Positions 26,359-36,089 of a stretch of 64,000 nucleotides of DNA are shown piece by piece (positions within the stretch are counted from its first letter, which is position 1; each line of letters starts with the position of its first letter). The stretch lies in NCBI RefSeq assembly GCF_900188105.1, contig NZ_FZNP01000007.1, positions 62,001-126,000 of the forward strand, in the 5' to 3' direction. The notes under the pieces are model-generated. The model was not told where the DNA came from. It worked only from the letters and a program-made list of their open reading frames with translations, and made no database searches. A program made the position numbers and the translations under genes. This stretch comes from Actinomadura mexicana (GTDB taxonomy: Bacteria > Actinomycetota > Actinomycetes > Streptosporangiales > Streptosporangiaceae).

Positions 26359-27615
26359 TCATCCGGCCACCGGTGCGGCCGCCGGAGCGTCGCCCATCGC
26401 GTCGGTCGCCGGGCCGGTCGCCGCGTCGCTCATCGCCTCGGCGGGCGGGCGCAGCAGCGCCGAGCGGCCCGCCCGCCAGCACCCCAGCAGGTGGTCGGCC
26501 AGCCGGTCCTCCAGCAGGCCCGTCGCGCGCACGCCCAGCACCACGTCCCCGGCCAGGCCCGGCTCGGCCTCCAGCAGCCCGCCGATCACCTCGTGGCGCA
26601 GTACCTGCTCGTGGACGGCGTCGGCCTCGATGTGCTCGGTGTGGAACAGCAGGGCGCGCGGGCCGGCGCCCAGCCTCTCCAGCGCCCCCGCCATCCGCCG
26701 CGCCGACGGCGCCGTGGTGATCTCCGCCGCCGCGAAGTGCCCCACCAGCGCGGCCCGCAGCGACCGGTGCAACCCGAACAGCGACATCATGTTCACCGTC
26801 GCCAGCATCACCGCAGGCGCCGCGTCCACGTACGCGCCGTAGGACGGGTCCAGCCCCAGGTCGTCCAGCAGATCGGCGTACAGGCCCTGGTGCGTCATCT
26901 CCGCACGGCCGCCGCCGAACTCGTCGTTCTCCACCGCCACCAGCGCCGCCTTGGCCCGTCCCCGCAGCCGCGGGATCACCCACGCGTGCGGGTCGGCCTC
27001 CTTCAGGTGGTACACCGACCTCAGCGCCGCGTACTCGCGCATCTGCCCCCAGGTGCCCTCGTCGCGCAGATGGTGGGAGACGCCGCGCGCGTCCACCGGC
27101 TCGACCAGCAGCTCTTCGAGCGCGCCCTGCACGTCCCGGGCCGCCTCCGGGCCGCCCGCCCGCCACACGTCGCGGCGCAGCGCCGCCAGGAACACCGCCT
27201 CCATCGCCCCGCGCAGCCGCAGCAGCCCCGGATCCCACTCCCAGTCCGGGTCCACGCCCGCGAACCCCTGGTAGTGCAGCTCGTAGCAGGTGTGCAGCGC
27301 CAGCTGCAGATCCTCCCCGTAGGGGTCGCAGGACCGCGCCTCGGCGACCAGACCGGCGATTCCGGGGATCCCCGGCGGGTCATCGTGGAGGGGGCCCGGG
27401 CGCGGGCCCGAGGTCAGGACGGCCGAAACGGCCCGCGACAGCGGCCCGCGCGGTGCCGGCAGCACCGGGGCCCGGTCCGCGCGCGCCCGCACGGGACCGA
27501 GCGCCGACCCGTATCCGTGGCCGGACGCGGGGCCCGGCGCGGGGTCTGCCCGGCGTCCGGTCCCCGGGCCCGGCTCGGGACCGCGAGAGGGCGGTCGGTC
27601 CTGGTGAACGGTCAT
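26359..27615 (-). CDS. Iron-containing redox enzyme family (haem-oxygenase-like diiron oxidase)
   Basis: Probable haem-oxygenase-like domain diiron oxidase/oxygenase, 418 aa. Candidate metal ligands are the Glu and His in YGEDLQLALHTCYELHY, the Glu/His in VENDEFGGGRAEMTHQGLY, and D/H in HTEHIEADAVHEQVLRHEV, fitting the three core helices of the family. The first 70 residues are Pro/Arg-rich and probably disordered. GGAGGAG two bases from ATG 27615 fixes the start. It begins 13 nt after the GCS2 gene. Family members perform desaturations, N-oxygenations or oxidative cleavages in biosynthesis; the substrate here is unknown. Confidence 0.85.
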   Translation of the reverse strand: MTVHQDRPPSRGPEPGPGTGRRADPAPGPASGHGYGSALGPVRARADRAPVLPAPRGPLSRAVSAVLTSGPRPGPLHDDPPGIPGIAGLVAEARSCDPYGEDLQLALHTCYELHYQGFAGVDPDWEWDPGLLRLRGAMEAVFLAALRRDVWRAGGPEAARDVQGALEELLVEPVDARGVSHHLRDEGTWGQMREYAALRSVYHLKEADPHAWVIPRLRGRAKAALVAVENDEFGGGRAEMTHQGLYADLLDDLGLDPSYGAYVDAAPAVMLATVNMMSLFGLHRSLRAALVGHFAAAEITTAPSARRMAGALERLGAGPRALLFHTEHIEADAVHEQVLRHEVIGGLLEAEPGLAGDVVLGVRATGLLEDRLADHLLGCWRAGRSALLRPPAEAMSDAATGPATDAMGDAPAAAPVAG

Positions 27616-27628
27616 GTCTCCTCCGTCG

Positions 27629-28927
27629 TCAAGTGGCGTCCGGCTCCGGTACCCGCTCACCCGCGTCCCATACGCCCGTTTTTTCCCCTGGGGTCCCGCC
27701 GGGCGGCTCCCCCGGCCTCCCGGCGGGGCCGCCCAGCGGCCCGCGCGCCCTGCCCGGCCCGGCGTCGGTCCCGTCGTCGGGTCCCGTGCCCGCGGCCAGG
27801 CCGCCGGACTCGGTCTGCCGGATCAGCATGTCCACCACCGCGCGCGGGCCGCCCCGCCGTGCCGCGCTGCGCTGCCGGTCCGCGCCCGTCCCCGCGCGGC
27901 GCACGCCCTCCACCAGCGCGAACACGGCGTCCAGGTCACCGGTCTCCTCCAGGGCCGGTGCGGCGCGGGCGACCATGCCGTCCACCAGCCGCCACGCCGG
28001 GACGGCCCGCCGCGACACCGGGTCCACCATCGCGCCGTCCAGGCCGTGCCGGGCCGCGTTCCACAGCGCCGCCGCGCACACCTGCCCGTCCGCCCGCGGC
28101 GCCTCCCGGCCCGCCGCCAGCTCCGCCAGCGCGGCGCCGACCAGGCCCCGCACCAGCGCGGCCTGCAGCACCGCCTCGTCCGCGGTCGCCGCCGCGTCCC
28201 CGGCCCGCACCTCCACCGTCGGCCACCGCGGCGACGGCCGCGCCAGCCAGAACGTCATCGCCCCGTCCACCAGCGCGCCCGACTCCACCAGCGCCGCGAC
28301 CCGCGCGTCGTAGTCGGCCGCCGACGCCGACCACGGCGGCACGCCCGCCCCCGGGAACCGCGCCATCTCCATCATCCGGCGCGCCGCGTAGCGGGTGGGG
28401 CGCCCGCGGTCGAACGGCGAGTTGGCCGCCAGCGCCACCAGCACCGGCAGCCACGGCCGCAGGTGGTTCACCACCGCCACCGCCGACTCCCGGTCCGGGA
28501 CGCCGACGTGCACGTGGCAGCCGCACGCCTGGTAGTCCTCGACCACGTCGCCGTAGGCGGACACGATCGCGGCGAACCGCTCGCCCCGCGCCGCCGGCGG
28601 CGGGCTCCCGCCCAGTACCGGCGTCCCCGACGCCACCAGCAGCGCGCCGCCCTCCCGCGCCGCCTCCGCCAGCCGCGCCCGCCCGTACCGCAGCTGGGCG
28701 CGCAGGCCCGCCAGGTCGTGGCACACCCCGGTCACCGCCTCCACCTGCGACCCCAGCAACTCGGTGTGGAACGATCCACCCGACGTCCGCCACCGGTGCG
28801 GCCCGGCCCTTTCCAGGACGTCCTCGGCGTGCGCGACGCACTCCCCCGACGCCGCGTCCACCAGCAGGAACTCCTCCTCCACCCCGAGACTGACGCCCGG
28901 CGCGTGCCCCCCAACGCCTCCGCCCAT
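27629..28927 (-). CDS. Carboxylate-amine ligase / glutamate-cysteine ligase GCS2 (YbdK type)
   Basis: ATP-dependent carboxylate-amine ligase, 432 aa. The N-terminal LGVEEEFLLVD is the GCS2 signature. SFHTELLGSQVEAVTGVC, YQACGCHVHVGVPD and LALAANSPFDRGRPTRY-like blocks follow, which form the ATP/substrate site. The C-terminal 60 residues are a Pro/Gly-rich tail beyond the fold. ATG 28927 has GAGGGGG upstream. It is the first gene of the operon ending with the CDGSH gene. A true gamma-glutamylcysteine role is unlikely in an organism that makes mycothiol, so it probably couples an amino acid to an amine in a dedicated pathway. Confidence 0.88.
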   Translation of the reverse strand: MGGGVGGHAPGVSLGVEEEFLLVDAASGECVAHAEDVLERAGPHRWRTSGGSFHTELLGSQVEAVTGVCHDLAGLRAQLRYGRARLAEAAREGGALLVASGTPVLGGSPPPAARGERFAAIVSAYGDVVEDYQACGCHVHVGVPDRESAVAVVNHLRPWLPVLVALAANSPFDRGRPTRYAARRMMEMARFPGAGVPPWSASAADYDARVAALVESGALVDGAMTFWLARPSPRWPTVEVRAGDAAATADEAVLQAALVRGLVGAALAELAAGREAPRADGQVCAAALWNAARHGLDGAMVDPVSRRAVPAWRLVDGMVARAAPALEETGDLDAVFALVEGVRRAGTGADRQRSAARRGGPRAVVDMLIRQTESGGLAAGTGPDDGTDAGPGRARGPLGGPAGRPGEPPGGTPGEKTGVWDAGERVPEPDAT

Positions 28928-29108
28928 GCCGAGTCCCCCTCGCTCGTACAGACCCCCTCACCTCGGGGGATTCCCGTCCAGAACGTCCCCTCCCTCCCCC
29001 GCCCGAGATCCTTTACGCCGCCCCCGCCCGCGGGCGTGACCGGATCGTTCCGCGTGCCGCCGCGATGATGTCTGTCGGCCGCGGCCGCGCCCGGCGAGGA
29101 TCGACCCC

Positions 29109-29702
29109 ATGAACCGAGCGCTTCTCGTCATCGACGTCCAAGAGTCCTTCCGCCGCCGCCCCGTCTGGGAGGCGGTCTCGGCGCCCGACATCGCCGCCCG
29201 CGCCGCGCGCCTGGCCGCCGCCGCCCGCGCCGCCGGCGACCTGGTCGTGTGGATCCTGCACGCCGAACCGGGCTCCGGGGGCGTCTTCGACCCCGCCCTC
29301 GGCCACGTGCGCCTCATGGACGGCCTGACCCCCGCGGCCGGCGAGCCCGTCATGACCAAGACCTCCCGCAACGCCTTCACCACCACCGGCCTGCAGCAGC
29401 TGCTCACCGAACGCGGTGTGGGCGAGGTCGCCGTCTGCGGCATCCAGACCGAGCAGTGCTGCGAGACCACCGCCCGCCTGGCCGCCGACCTCGGCTACCG
29501 CGTCACCTTCGTCACCGACGCCACCGCCACCTTCCCCATCGAGCACCGCGACGCCCCGCCCGGCCGCGCCCTGGCCGAGATCCTCGCCGACCCCGCCACC
29601 CTGCCCACCGACCAGATCATCGCCCGCACCGAGTACGCCCTGGCCGGACGGTTCGCCGAAATCGCCTCACTCGACGACCTCGCGCCCGTCCCGGTAGGCT
29701 GA
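29109..29702 (+). CDS. Isochorismatase-family cysteine hydrolase
   Basis: Cysteine hydrolase, 197 aa. The catalytic triad is D9 in LLVIDVQESF, K84 in VMTKTSRNAF, and C117 in VCGIQTEQCCETTARLA. The length and the CGIQTEQC pattern are typical of nicotinamidase/isochorismatase-like enzymes; the substrate is unknown. ATG 29109 is the first start. It lies eight nt before the GlxA-type regulator on the same strand. This pair (isochorismatase plus GlxA regulator) occurs often in actinobacteria, and the regulator probably controls the enzyme. The upstream 180 nt also holds the promoter for the divergent GCS2 operon. Confidence 0.92.
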   Translation: MNRALLVIDVQESFRRRPVWEAVSAPDIAARAARLAAAARAAGDLVVWILHAEPGSGGVFDPALGHVRLMDGLTPAAGEPVMTKTSRNAFTTTGLQQLLTERGVGEVAVCGIQTEQCCETTARLAADLGYRVTFVTDATATFPIEHRDAPPGRALAEILADPATLPTDQIIARTEYALAGRFAEIASLDDLAPVPVG

Positions 29703-29709
29703 CCGGATC

Positions 29710-30681
29710 GTGATCCGCGTCGTCTTCCTGCTCGTCCCCGGCCTGCACCTGCTCGACCTGGCCGGGCCAGCCCAGGTGTTCGGCACCGCCGCCGACGCCG
29801 GCCTGCCCTACCGGCTCGCCTACGTCGCAGACCGCCCCGAACCCGGGGACCCGCAGGAGACCGCGCCCCCCGGCCCGCCCGCGGCCGCGACCGTGCCCAC
29901 GACCGTGCCCACCGCGCAGGGCGTCCCCCTCCAGGCGCCCACCGCCTGGCCCACCCTCACCGCGGGCGACGTCGTCCTGGTCCCCGGATGGCGCTGGGGC
30001 AACGGCGAACCCCACGCCCCGCCCGTCTCCGCCCACGCCGCCCGCCGCCTGGCCGGCCACCACGCCGCGGGCGGCACCGTCGCCAGCGTCTGCGCCGGAG
30101 CGTTCGCCCTCGCCCACGCCGGACTCCTGGACGGACGCCGCTGCACCACCCACCACGAACTCCAGGACGCCCTCGCCCGCCGCCACCCCCGCGCCACCGT
30201 CGTGCGCGACGTCCTGTACGTCACCGACGGCCGCGTCATCACCTCCGCCGGCATCGCCTCGGGCATCGACCTCGCCCTGCACCTGGTCGCCTCCCGGCAC
30301 GGACCCGGCACCGCCGCCCGCACCGCCCGCGCCATGGTCGTGTACGCGCGCCGCAACGGCGACGAGCCCCAGGCCAGCGCCCTGCTGCGGCACCGCGCCC
30401 ACGTCAGCGACGCCGTCCACCGCGCCCAGGACCTCATCGACGCCCGCTACGCCCGCCGCCTGCCCCTGCACGTCCTGGCCGCCGAGGCCGGCGTCAGCGA
30501 ACGCACCCTCACCCGCCGCTTCACCGACGCCACCGGCCTGACCCCGCTGCGCTACCAGCAGGAACTCCGGCTGGAACGCGCCGAGCACCTCATCGGGCAG
30601 GGCGCCACCACCGACACCGCCGCCCGCGCCGTCGGATTCACCGACGCCCGCATGCTGCGCCGCCTGCGCGCCCGCACCTGA
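29710..30681 (+). CDS. GlxA-type transcriptional regulator (DJ-1/PfpI + AraC HTH)
   Basis: Regulator of 323 aa with an N-terminal DJ-1/PfpI (amidase-like) domain and a C-terminal AraC HTH. The DJ-1 part shows VVFLLVPGLHLLDLAGPAQV, the nucleophile-elbow-like ASVCAGAFALAHAGLLDG, and TTHHELQDAL. The HTH part has LPLHVLAAEAGVSERTLTRR with LRYQQELRLERAEHLI. GTG 29710 is eight bases after the isochorismatase stop. Residues 50-80 are a Pro/Thr-rich insert not common in the family. It probably acts on its own operon. Confidence 0.9.
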   Translation: MIRVVFLLVPGLHLLDLAGPAQVFGTAADAGLPYRLAYVADRPEPGDPQETAPPGPPAAATVPTTVPTAQGVPLQAPTAWPTLTAGDVVLVPGWRWGNGEPHAPPVSAHAARRLAGHHAAGGTVASVCAGAFALAHAGLLDGRRCTTHHELQDALARRHPRATVVRDVLYVTDGRVITSAGIASGIDLALHLVASRHGPGTAARTARAMVVYARRNGDEPQASALLRHRAHVSDAVHRAQDLIDARYARRLPLHVLAAEAGVSERTLTRRFTDATGLTPLRYQQELRLERAEHLIGQGATTDTAARAVGFTDARMLRRLRART

Positions 30682-30739
30682 CCGGCACCGCCCCCACCCG
30701 CCACCCCATCCGGGCCGCCCGCGCCGACCGGCCCGCGGT

Positions 30740-31525
30740 TCAGCCGCGCAGCGCCACGTAGGGGGCCAGCGCCAGCAGGCTCACGACCAGCGCCCCCTTC
30801 AGCGCCGCAGCCGGCACCGCCCGGGCGATCACCCACCCCGCCAGGACCCCCGCCAGCTCCGGGACCCCCACCAGCGCCGCCAGCGGCCAGTCGACCGCGC
30901 CCGCCGCGACGTACCCGACCGTCCCGGCACCGGCGATCACCACCGACTGGGCCTGCGCCGCCGCCAGCGCCGAAAGCACCGGCACCCCCAGCGCCACCAG
31001 CAGCGGCACGCACAGCATCGGCCCCCCGACCCCGAACATCGCGCCCGCCGCCGCCACCCCCGCACCCACCGCCGCGGTCACCGGCCACCCCGGACCGTCC
31101 ACCACCGGTCCCCGCCCGCCCGGGCGCCGGGCGAGCACCAGGATCGCCGTCCCCGCGACCAGGGCCCCCAGCAGCACACCGAACACCCGGCCCGTCACCA
31201 GCCCGTTCAGCAGCACCCCCGCCGGCGTCCCGGCGGCCGCGCCCCCGCACAGCAGCACCGCCGTCCGCCGCGTCGGCGGCTCGCGCAGCTGCCCCGACCG
31301 CGTGTACACCGCCGTGCCCAGCACGCCCGTCGCGACGTTGGTGACCAGCGCCGTGCCCGCCACCTGCGCCGGGGACAGCGGCGTCAGCGCGAACAGCCCG
31401 GCGGTGACCAGCACCCCGCCCGGCCCGACCGCCGTTATCCCGATGCCCGCCGCGACGGCCAGCAGCACCAGCCCCGCCGCCACGCCCGGCTCCAGCCCCG
31501 TCACCGGCCCGGCCGCCCGCCGCAC
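30740..31525 (-). CDS. TSUP-family (TauE/SafE) membrane transporter
   Basis: Sulfite exporter TauE/SafE-like permease, 261 aa, with about eight membrane helices in two halves. GIGITAVGPGGVLVTAGLF in the first half and GAMFGVGGPMLCVPLLV in the second are the repeated glycine-rich TSUP motifs (G-x-G-G-x-x-x-x-P). GTG 31525 starts close to the membrane segment. It may export sulfite, sulfonates or other small anions, which the sequence cannot decide. It diverges from the alpha/beta hydrolase across a 358-nt gap. Confidence 0.88.
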   Translation of the reverse strand: MRRAAGPVTGLEPGVAAGLVLLAVAAGIGITAVGPGGVLVTAGLFALTPLSPAQVAGTALVTNVATGVLGTAVYTRSGQLREPPTRRTAVLLCGGAAAGTPAGVLLNGLVTGRVFGVLLGALVAGTAILVLARRPGGRGPVVDGPGWPVTAAVGAGVAAAGAMFGVGGPMLCVPLLVALGVPVLSALAAAQAQSVVIAGAGTVGYVAAGAVDWPLAALVGVPELAGVLAGWVIARAVPAAALKGALVVSLLALAPYVALRG

Positions 31526-31883
31526 GGCCCCTCGCCCCGCGGCGGCGGCGTTCCGCGAAACGCCCTGAGCCGGAGTGGACTACCCATTCTCGATATTGTG
31601 CGGGCTCCCGCTCGCCGGTCAACGGATCACCGAAACGGCCGGAGTCCCCAGCCGCCCGCGTATCGATCCACGGCACACCGATCGCCGATGGCCCTGCACG
31701 GTCGTCCCCGCAGGGAACCCCGCCGCCGCATGGGCCGCGACGCCGAGGCGGCCGCCTCCCCGAGATCACCCCGTACGGGATCGGCTGGAAGACGTTCGCC
31801 CGGAGGCGCCGGGCGCGGCGCGGCGCTTTTGGTCGGCGGGACGAACGGCGGCACAAAACCGGCCACCTGGGAAGGAACCCTTC
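31526..31883. other. 358-nt divergent intergenic region without a convincing gene
   Basis: This gap lies between the TSUP transporter (minus) and the alpha/beta hydrolase (plus). An open frame from 31575 runs into the hydrolase, but its extra 103 residues have no family character. A short AT-richer segment (ACCCATTCTCGATATTGT, 31580-31597) is the likeliest promoter for the transporter. GAAGGA at 31871-31876 is the hydrolase ribosome site. Nothing else stands out. Confidence 0.5.
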
Positions 31884-32675
31884 ATGGACACCACGCACTC
31901 TAAGGACGGCACCCGCATCGCCATCGACCGGGCCGGCGAGGGACCCGCCCTGATCCATGTCGGAGGCGCCCTCAACGACCGCGGCTCCGGCGCCGCGCTC
32001 GCCGGGCTGCTGGCCCCGCACCGCACCGTCCTCACCTACGACCGCCGGGGACGCGGCGACAGCGGCGACACCCCGCCCTACGCCGTCGAGCGCGAGATCG
32101 AGGACCTGGCCGCCGTCATCGAGGCCGCCGGCGGGTCCGCCGCGGTGTACGGGATGTCGTCCGGCGCCGTCCTGGCGCTGCGCGCCGCCGCGCACGGCCT
32201 GCCCATCACCCGGCTCGCGCTGTTCGAGCCGCCCTTCAACCCCGCCCACGACGACCGCCTCACCCGCGCCCGCGCCTACAGCACCGAGCTGACCGGCATG
32301 CTGGCCGACGGCCGCCGCGGGGACGCCCTCGCCCTGTTCATGACCGCCGTCGGGATGCCGGAGGAGATGGTCCGCCAGATGCGGGGCGCGCCGATGTGGC
32401 CCGCGCTGGAGGCGCTCGCGCCCACCCTCGCCTACGACTCGGCGGTCATGGACGACGCCGCCACGGGCGCCGAACTGCCGGAGGAGCTGCTCGCAGGGGT
32501 CACCGTCCCGGCCCTGGTGCTGGACGGCGGCGACAGCCCCGCCTGGATGCGCGACATCGCGCGCCGCACCGCCGCGCTCCTGCCCGCCGGGACGCACCGC
32601 ACCCTGGACGGCCAGACCCACGACGTCGACCCCGCCGCGCTGGCCCCCGTCCTTGCCGGGTTCCTCAGCGGCTGA
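31884..32675 (+). CDS. Alpha/beta-fold hydrolase
   Basis: Alpha/beta hydrolase, 263 aa. HxGG-type oxyanion sequence appears as LIHVGGALNDRG, followed by LTYDRRGRGDSGDT, the nucleophile elbow GMSSGAVLAL, a late Asp in LVLDGGDSP and the catalytic His in QTHDVDP. Length and layout fit the small actinobacterial esterase group. GAAGGA seven bases before ATG 31884 sets the start; the longer open frame is rejected. It converges on the YigZ gene with only 22 nt between stops, where GCCGTCCGGACGGC forms a palindrome. Confidence 0.9.
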   Translation: MDTTHSKDGTRIAIDRAGEGPALIHVGGALNDRGSGAALAGLLAPHRTVLTYDRRGRGDSGDTPPYAVEREIEDLAAVIEAAGGSAAVYGMSSGAVLALRAAAHGLPITRLALFEPPFNPAHDDRLTRARAYSTELTGMLADGRRGDALALFMTAVGMPEEMVRQMRGAPMWPALEALAPTLAYDSAVMDDAATGAELPEELLAGVTVPALVLDGGDSPAWMRDIARRTAALLPAGTHRTLDGQTHDVDPAALAPVLAGFLSG

Positions 32676-32697
32676 GCCGTCCGGACGGCGGGCCCGG

Positions 32698-33321
32698 TCA
32701 GCGGACGGGCACCTCGATGTGGCCGGGCGCGCCGCGCCGCGTCCAGGCGCGCCCGGCGGTGGCCTGCGCAGCCCACGCCTCGAACGCCTCCAGCTCCGGG
32801 ACGGGCACCGCCACGTCGGCCTCCACGCCCGTCCCGTAGCGGACGTGGCCGGGCTGGTGCCCGCTGGCGTGCAGGTCGCCCAGGAACCGGCCCGCCAGCG
32901 CGTGGTCGACGCCGACGGTTACCGTCACCACCGGGCGCAGCTCCACCACCCCGACGGCGTCGAGGGCGCCGGAGACCGCCTGCCCGTAGGCGCGCACCAG
33001 GCCGCCCGCGCCGAGCTTCACCCCGCCGAAGTAGCGGGTGACGACCGCGGCGGTGCCGGTCAGCCCGCGCCGCACCAGCACCTCCAGCATCGGGATCCCC
33101 GCCGTCCCGGCCGGCTCGCCGTCGTCGCTGCTCTTGGTGATCTCGCCGTGCTCGCCGACGACGTAGGCGGTGCAGTTGTGGGTGGCGTCGCGGTGCTCCC
33201 GCCGGTGCCCGGCGATGAACGCCGCCGCCTCGGCCTCGTCGGCGGCGCGGGCGAGCGTGCAGACGAACCGGGACCTGCGGACCTCCAGCTCCACCGAGCC
33301 GCCCTGTCCGATGGTGCGCAT
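32698..33321 (-). CDS. yigZ: YigZ/IMPACT family protein
   Basis: YigZ/IMPACT family protein, 207 aa. The diagnostic block is KSSDDGEPAGTAGIPMLEVL, followed by AAVVTRYFGGVKLGAGGLVRAY. The C-terminal half is a ferredoxin-like domain as in the family. It may act in translation-stress responses or bind nucleic acid; the role in bacteria is poorly known. ATG 33321 gives MRTIGQGGSVELEVRRSRF, the usual start. It follows the NagD-type phosphatase by 36 nt on the same strand, so they may be one transcript. Confidence 0.92.
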   Translation of the reverse strand: MRTIGQGGSVELEVRRSRFVCTLARAADEAEAAAFIAGHRREHRDATHNCTAYVVGEHGEITKSSDDGEPAGTAGIPMLEVLVRRGLTGTAAVVTRYFGGVKLGAGGLVRAYGQAVSGALDAVGVVELRPVVTVTVGVDHALAGRFLGDLHASGHQPGHVRYGTGVEADVAVPVPELEAFEAWAAQATAGRAWTRRGAPGHIEVPVR

Positions 33322-33357
33322 GGCGTCCGCGCGTCTACGGCCCGGCCCGGGCGCCGG

Positions 33358-34137
33358 TCAGACCAGCTCGATGAGGTCGGCGATGGACGCCACCACGCGG
33401 TGCGGGCGGAACGGGAACCGGGCGATCTCGTCCTTGCGGGTGACGCCGGTCAGCACCAGGATCGTCTCCAGCCCGGCCTCGACGCCGGCGACGATGTCGG
33501 TGTCCATGCGGTCGCCGATCATAGCGGTGCTCTCGCTGTGCCCGCCGACCACGTTGAGCGCCGTGCGCATCATCAGCGGGTTCGGCTTGCCGACGAAGTA
33601 GGGCTCCACGCCCGTCGCCCGGGTGATCATCGCGGCGACGGCGCCGCACGCCGGCAGCGAGCCCTCCGGGGACGGGCCGATCGGGTCGGGGTTGGTCGCC
33701 ACGAACCGGGCGCCGCCCTCGATCAGCCGGATCGCGCGGGTGATCTGGGAGAAGCTGTAGGTGCGGGTCTCGCCGAGCACCACGTAGTCGGGGTCGATGT
33801 CGGTGAGGACGAAGTCCGCCTCGTGCAGCGCCGTGGTCAGGCCCGCCTCCCCGATGACGTAGGCCGACCCCTCGGGCCGCTGGTCGGCCAGGAAGCGGGC
33901 GGTGGCCAGCGCCGAGGTCCAGATCGACTCGGCCGGGACGGCCAGGCCGGCCGCCGCCAGGCGGGCCGACAGGTCCCGCCGGGTGTAGATCGAGTTGTTG
34001 GTCAGGATGAGGAACGGCTTTCCGGACGCCGCCAGGCGGCGGACGAACTCCTCGGCGCCGGGGACGGGACGGCCCTCGTGCACCAGGACGCCGTCCATGT
34101 CCGACAGCCAGTACTCGATCGGCTTGCGCTCGGTCAT
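33358..34137 (-). CDS. HAD-IIA family phosphatase (NagD-like)
   Basis: HAD hydrolase of subclass IIA, 259 aa, probably acting on sugar or nucleotide monophosphates. Motif I is [13 protein letters not shown], motif II is [15 protein letters not shown], the cap follows, then [14 protein letters not shown] with the conserved Lys and [20 protein letters not shown]. These match the NagD/p-nitrophenylphosphatase group closely. ATG 34137 precedes the conserved [12 protein letters not shown]; the longer frame upstream is not family-like. It is followed by YigZ on the same strand. Confidence 0.92.
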   Translation of the reverse strand: MTERKPIEYWLSDMDGVLVHEGRPVPGAEEFVRRLAASGKPFLILTNNSIYTRRDLSARLAAAGLAVPAESIWTSALATARFLADQRPEGSAYVIGEAGLTTALHEADFVLTDIDPDYVVLGETRTYSFSQITRAIRLIEGGARFVATNPDPIGPSPEGSLPACGAVAAMITRATGVEPYFVGKPNPLMMRTALNVVGGHSESTAMIGDRMDTDIVAGVEAGLETILVLTGVTRKDEIARFPFRPHRVVASIADLIELV

Positions 34138-34324
34138 GCCCCCATTGTCGCAGGCAGGGATCTTCCCTGGGACCGTCCGCCCGGACCGGTCCTCTCGGGG
34201 CCCCGCGGCGCCGGGGCGTTGACCTGTGTGTGACGCGGACCATACATTTTCGGGCACGGCGCACCGAATCATGTTCGGCGGACGGGCCGCTCGGCGGTGC
34301 GCCCCGACCCGCGGGAGGCGCGAC

Positions 34325-36085
34325 GTGCAGGACCGGGACGTGCAGGGCTCCGGGCGGCGGCCGGCGAGCATCGCCGAGGTCAGGGCGGCGATGACGGCGC
34401 CGGGGCAGCCGTTCGAGATGGCCGAGGCGCGGATCCGCGGCGTGCGGACCCGCGTGTGGAAGAACGCCCCGCCCACCCTGCGCGACGTCCTGGAGACCTC
34501 CCGCCTCCACGGCGACAAGGACTTCCTGGTCTACGGGGACGACCGGCTCACCTTCGCCGAGCACCACGCGCGGGCGGCCGCGTTCGCGCGGCGGCTCGTC
34601 GACCGGTACGGGATCGCCAAGGGCGACCGGGTCGCGATCGCCATGCGCAACTACCCCGAGTGGTCGGTGGCGTTCTTCGGCGCCGCCGTCGCCGGAGCCG
34701 TCGTGGTCCCGTTGAACGCCTGGTGGAGCGCCGGGGAACTGGAGTACGGGCTGGCCGACTGCGGCGCCAAGGTCCTGGTCGCCGACGTCGAGCGCGCCGA
34801 GCGGCTCGCCGCGGTGCTGCCGGACCTGGGCGTGGCGTGCCTGGTCGCGCGGGCGGGCGGCGCCGTGCCCGCGGGCATGGAGGCGTTCGAGGACGCCGCC
34901 GGCGACCCGGCCGCCGCGTCCCCCTCCGAGGTGTCCCCGCCCGACGTGCCGCTGCCCGACGTGCCGCTCGACCCCGAGGACGAGGCCACGATCTTCTACA
35001 CCTCCGGCACCACCGGACGGCCCAAGGGCGCCCTCGGCACGCACCGCAACATCGCCGGCAACCCCGTGAGCCTCGCCTACGGGATCATGTCGGCGGGGGT
35101 GCGCGCCGGCCGCACGGTCGAGGAGCTCGCGGCGCCGCAGCCGCGCGTGACGCTGCTGAGCGTCCCGTTCTTCCACGCCACCGGATGCCACTCGGTGCTG
35201 GTGTCCAGCGCCCTGCAGGGCGGCACCGTGGTGCTGATGTACAAGTGGGACGTCCGCAAGGCGCTGGAGCTGATCGAGCGGGAGAGGGTCACCGGGTTCG
35301 GCGGCGTGCCGACGATGGCCTGGCAGGTCCTCACCTCCCCCGACTTCGGCGAGTTCGACACCTCCAGCCTCACCGGCGTCAGCTACGGCGGGGCGCCGGC
35401 CGCGCCCGCCCTCGTCGACGAGATCAGGGAGCGGCTGCCCGAGCGGATGCCCGGCAACGGCTACGGCCTCACCGAGACCTCCTCGGTCACCACCTACAAC
35501 GGCGGTTTGAACTACCTGGAGCGGCCCGAGAGCGTCGGCCCGCCCGTCGCGGTCTGCGACGTCAGGGTGGTGGGGCCCGCCGGGGAGGAGCTGCCGACCG
35601 GCGAGGTCGGCGAGCTGCTCATCAAGGGGCCCAACGTCATCAAGGGCTACTGGAACAAGCCCGAGGCGACCGCCGCGGCGTTCGTGGACGGCTGGTTCCA
35701 CAGCGGCGACCTGGCCCGCCTGGACGCCGACGGGTTCGTCTACATCGTCGACCGCGCCAAGGACATGCTGATCCGCGGCGGCGAGAACATCTACTGCGCC
35801 GAGGTCGAGGCCGCCCTCTACGAGCATCCCGCCGTCGCCGACTGCGCCGTGATCGGCGTCCCCCACCAGGCGCTGGGCGAGGAGGTCGGCGCGGTGGTCG
35901 TGCCGCGGCCCGGCGCCGCGGTTTCCGGGCGCGAGCTCCGCGAGTTCCTGACCGGGCGGATCGCCGCGTTCAAGGTGCCCGCGCACGTGTGGTTCCGCGA
36001 GCAGGGCCTGCCCCGCAACCCCGGCGGCAAGATCCTCAAGACCCGGCTGCGGGAGGAGCTGCTCGACCGCCCACCGGTATCGTGA
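34325..36085 (+). CDS. Class I adenylate-forming acyl-CoA synthetase
   Basis: AMP-binding acyl-CoA synthetase, 586 aa, activating a carboxylate with ATP and CoA. The P-loop is [17 protein letters not shown], then [10 protein letters not shown], the [20 protein letters not shown] hinge, [12 protein letters not shown], and the catalytic Lys in [15 protein letters not shown]. Medium/long-chain acids are most likely, by resemblance to fadD-type enzymes. GTG 34325 has GGGAGG six bases upstream; the frame from GTG 34226 adds 33 residues without support. The RidA gene starts four bases after its stop. Confidence 0.93.
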   Translation: MQDRDVQGSGRRPASIAEVRAAMTAPGQPFEMAEARIRGVRTRVWKNAPPTLRDVLETSRLHGDKDFLVYGDDRLTFAEHHARAAAFARRLVDRYGIAKGDRVAIAMRNYPEWSVAFFGAAVAGAVVVPLNAWWSAGELEYGLADCGAKVLVADVERAERLAAVLPDLGVACLVARAGGAVPAGMEAFEDAAGDPAAASPSEVSPPDVPLPDVPLDPEDEATIFYTSGTTGRPKGALGTHRNIAGNPVSLAYGIMSAGVRAGRTVEELAAPQPRVTLLSVPFFHATGCHSVLVSSALQGGTVVLMYKWDVRKALELIERERVTGFGGVPTMAWQVLTSPDFGEFDTSSLTGVSYGGAPAAPALVDEIRERLPERMPGNGYGLTETSSVTTYNGGLNYLERPESVGPPVAVCDVRVVGPAGEELPTGEVGELLIKGPNVIKGYWNKPEATAAAFVDGWFHSGDLARLDADGFVYIVDRAKDMLIRGGENIYCAEVEAALYEHPAVADCAVIGVPHQALGEEVGAVVVPRPGAAVSGRELREFLTGRIAAFKVPAHVWFREQGLPRNPGGKILKTRLREELLDRPPVS

Positions 36086-36089
36086 TCTT

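Noticed and set aside
31575-31883. N-terminal extension of the alpha/beta hydrolase to 31575
   Set aside because: The added residues have no family similarity, and a strong GAAGGA ribosome site precedes ATG 31884.
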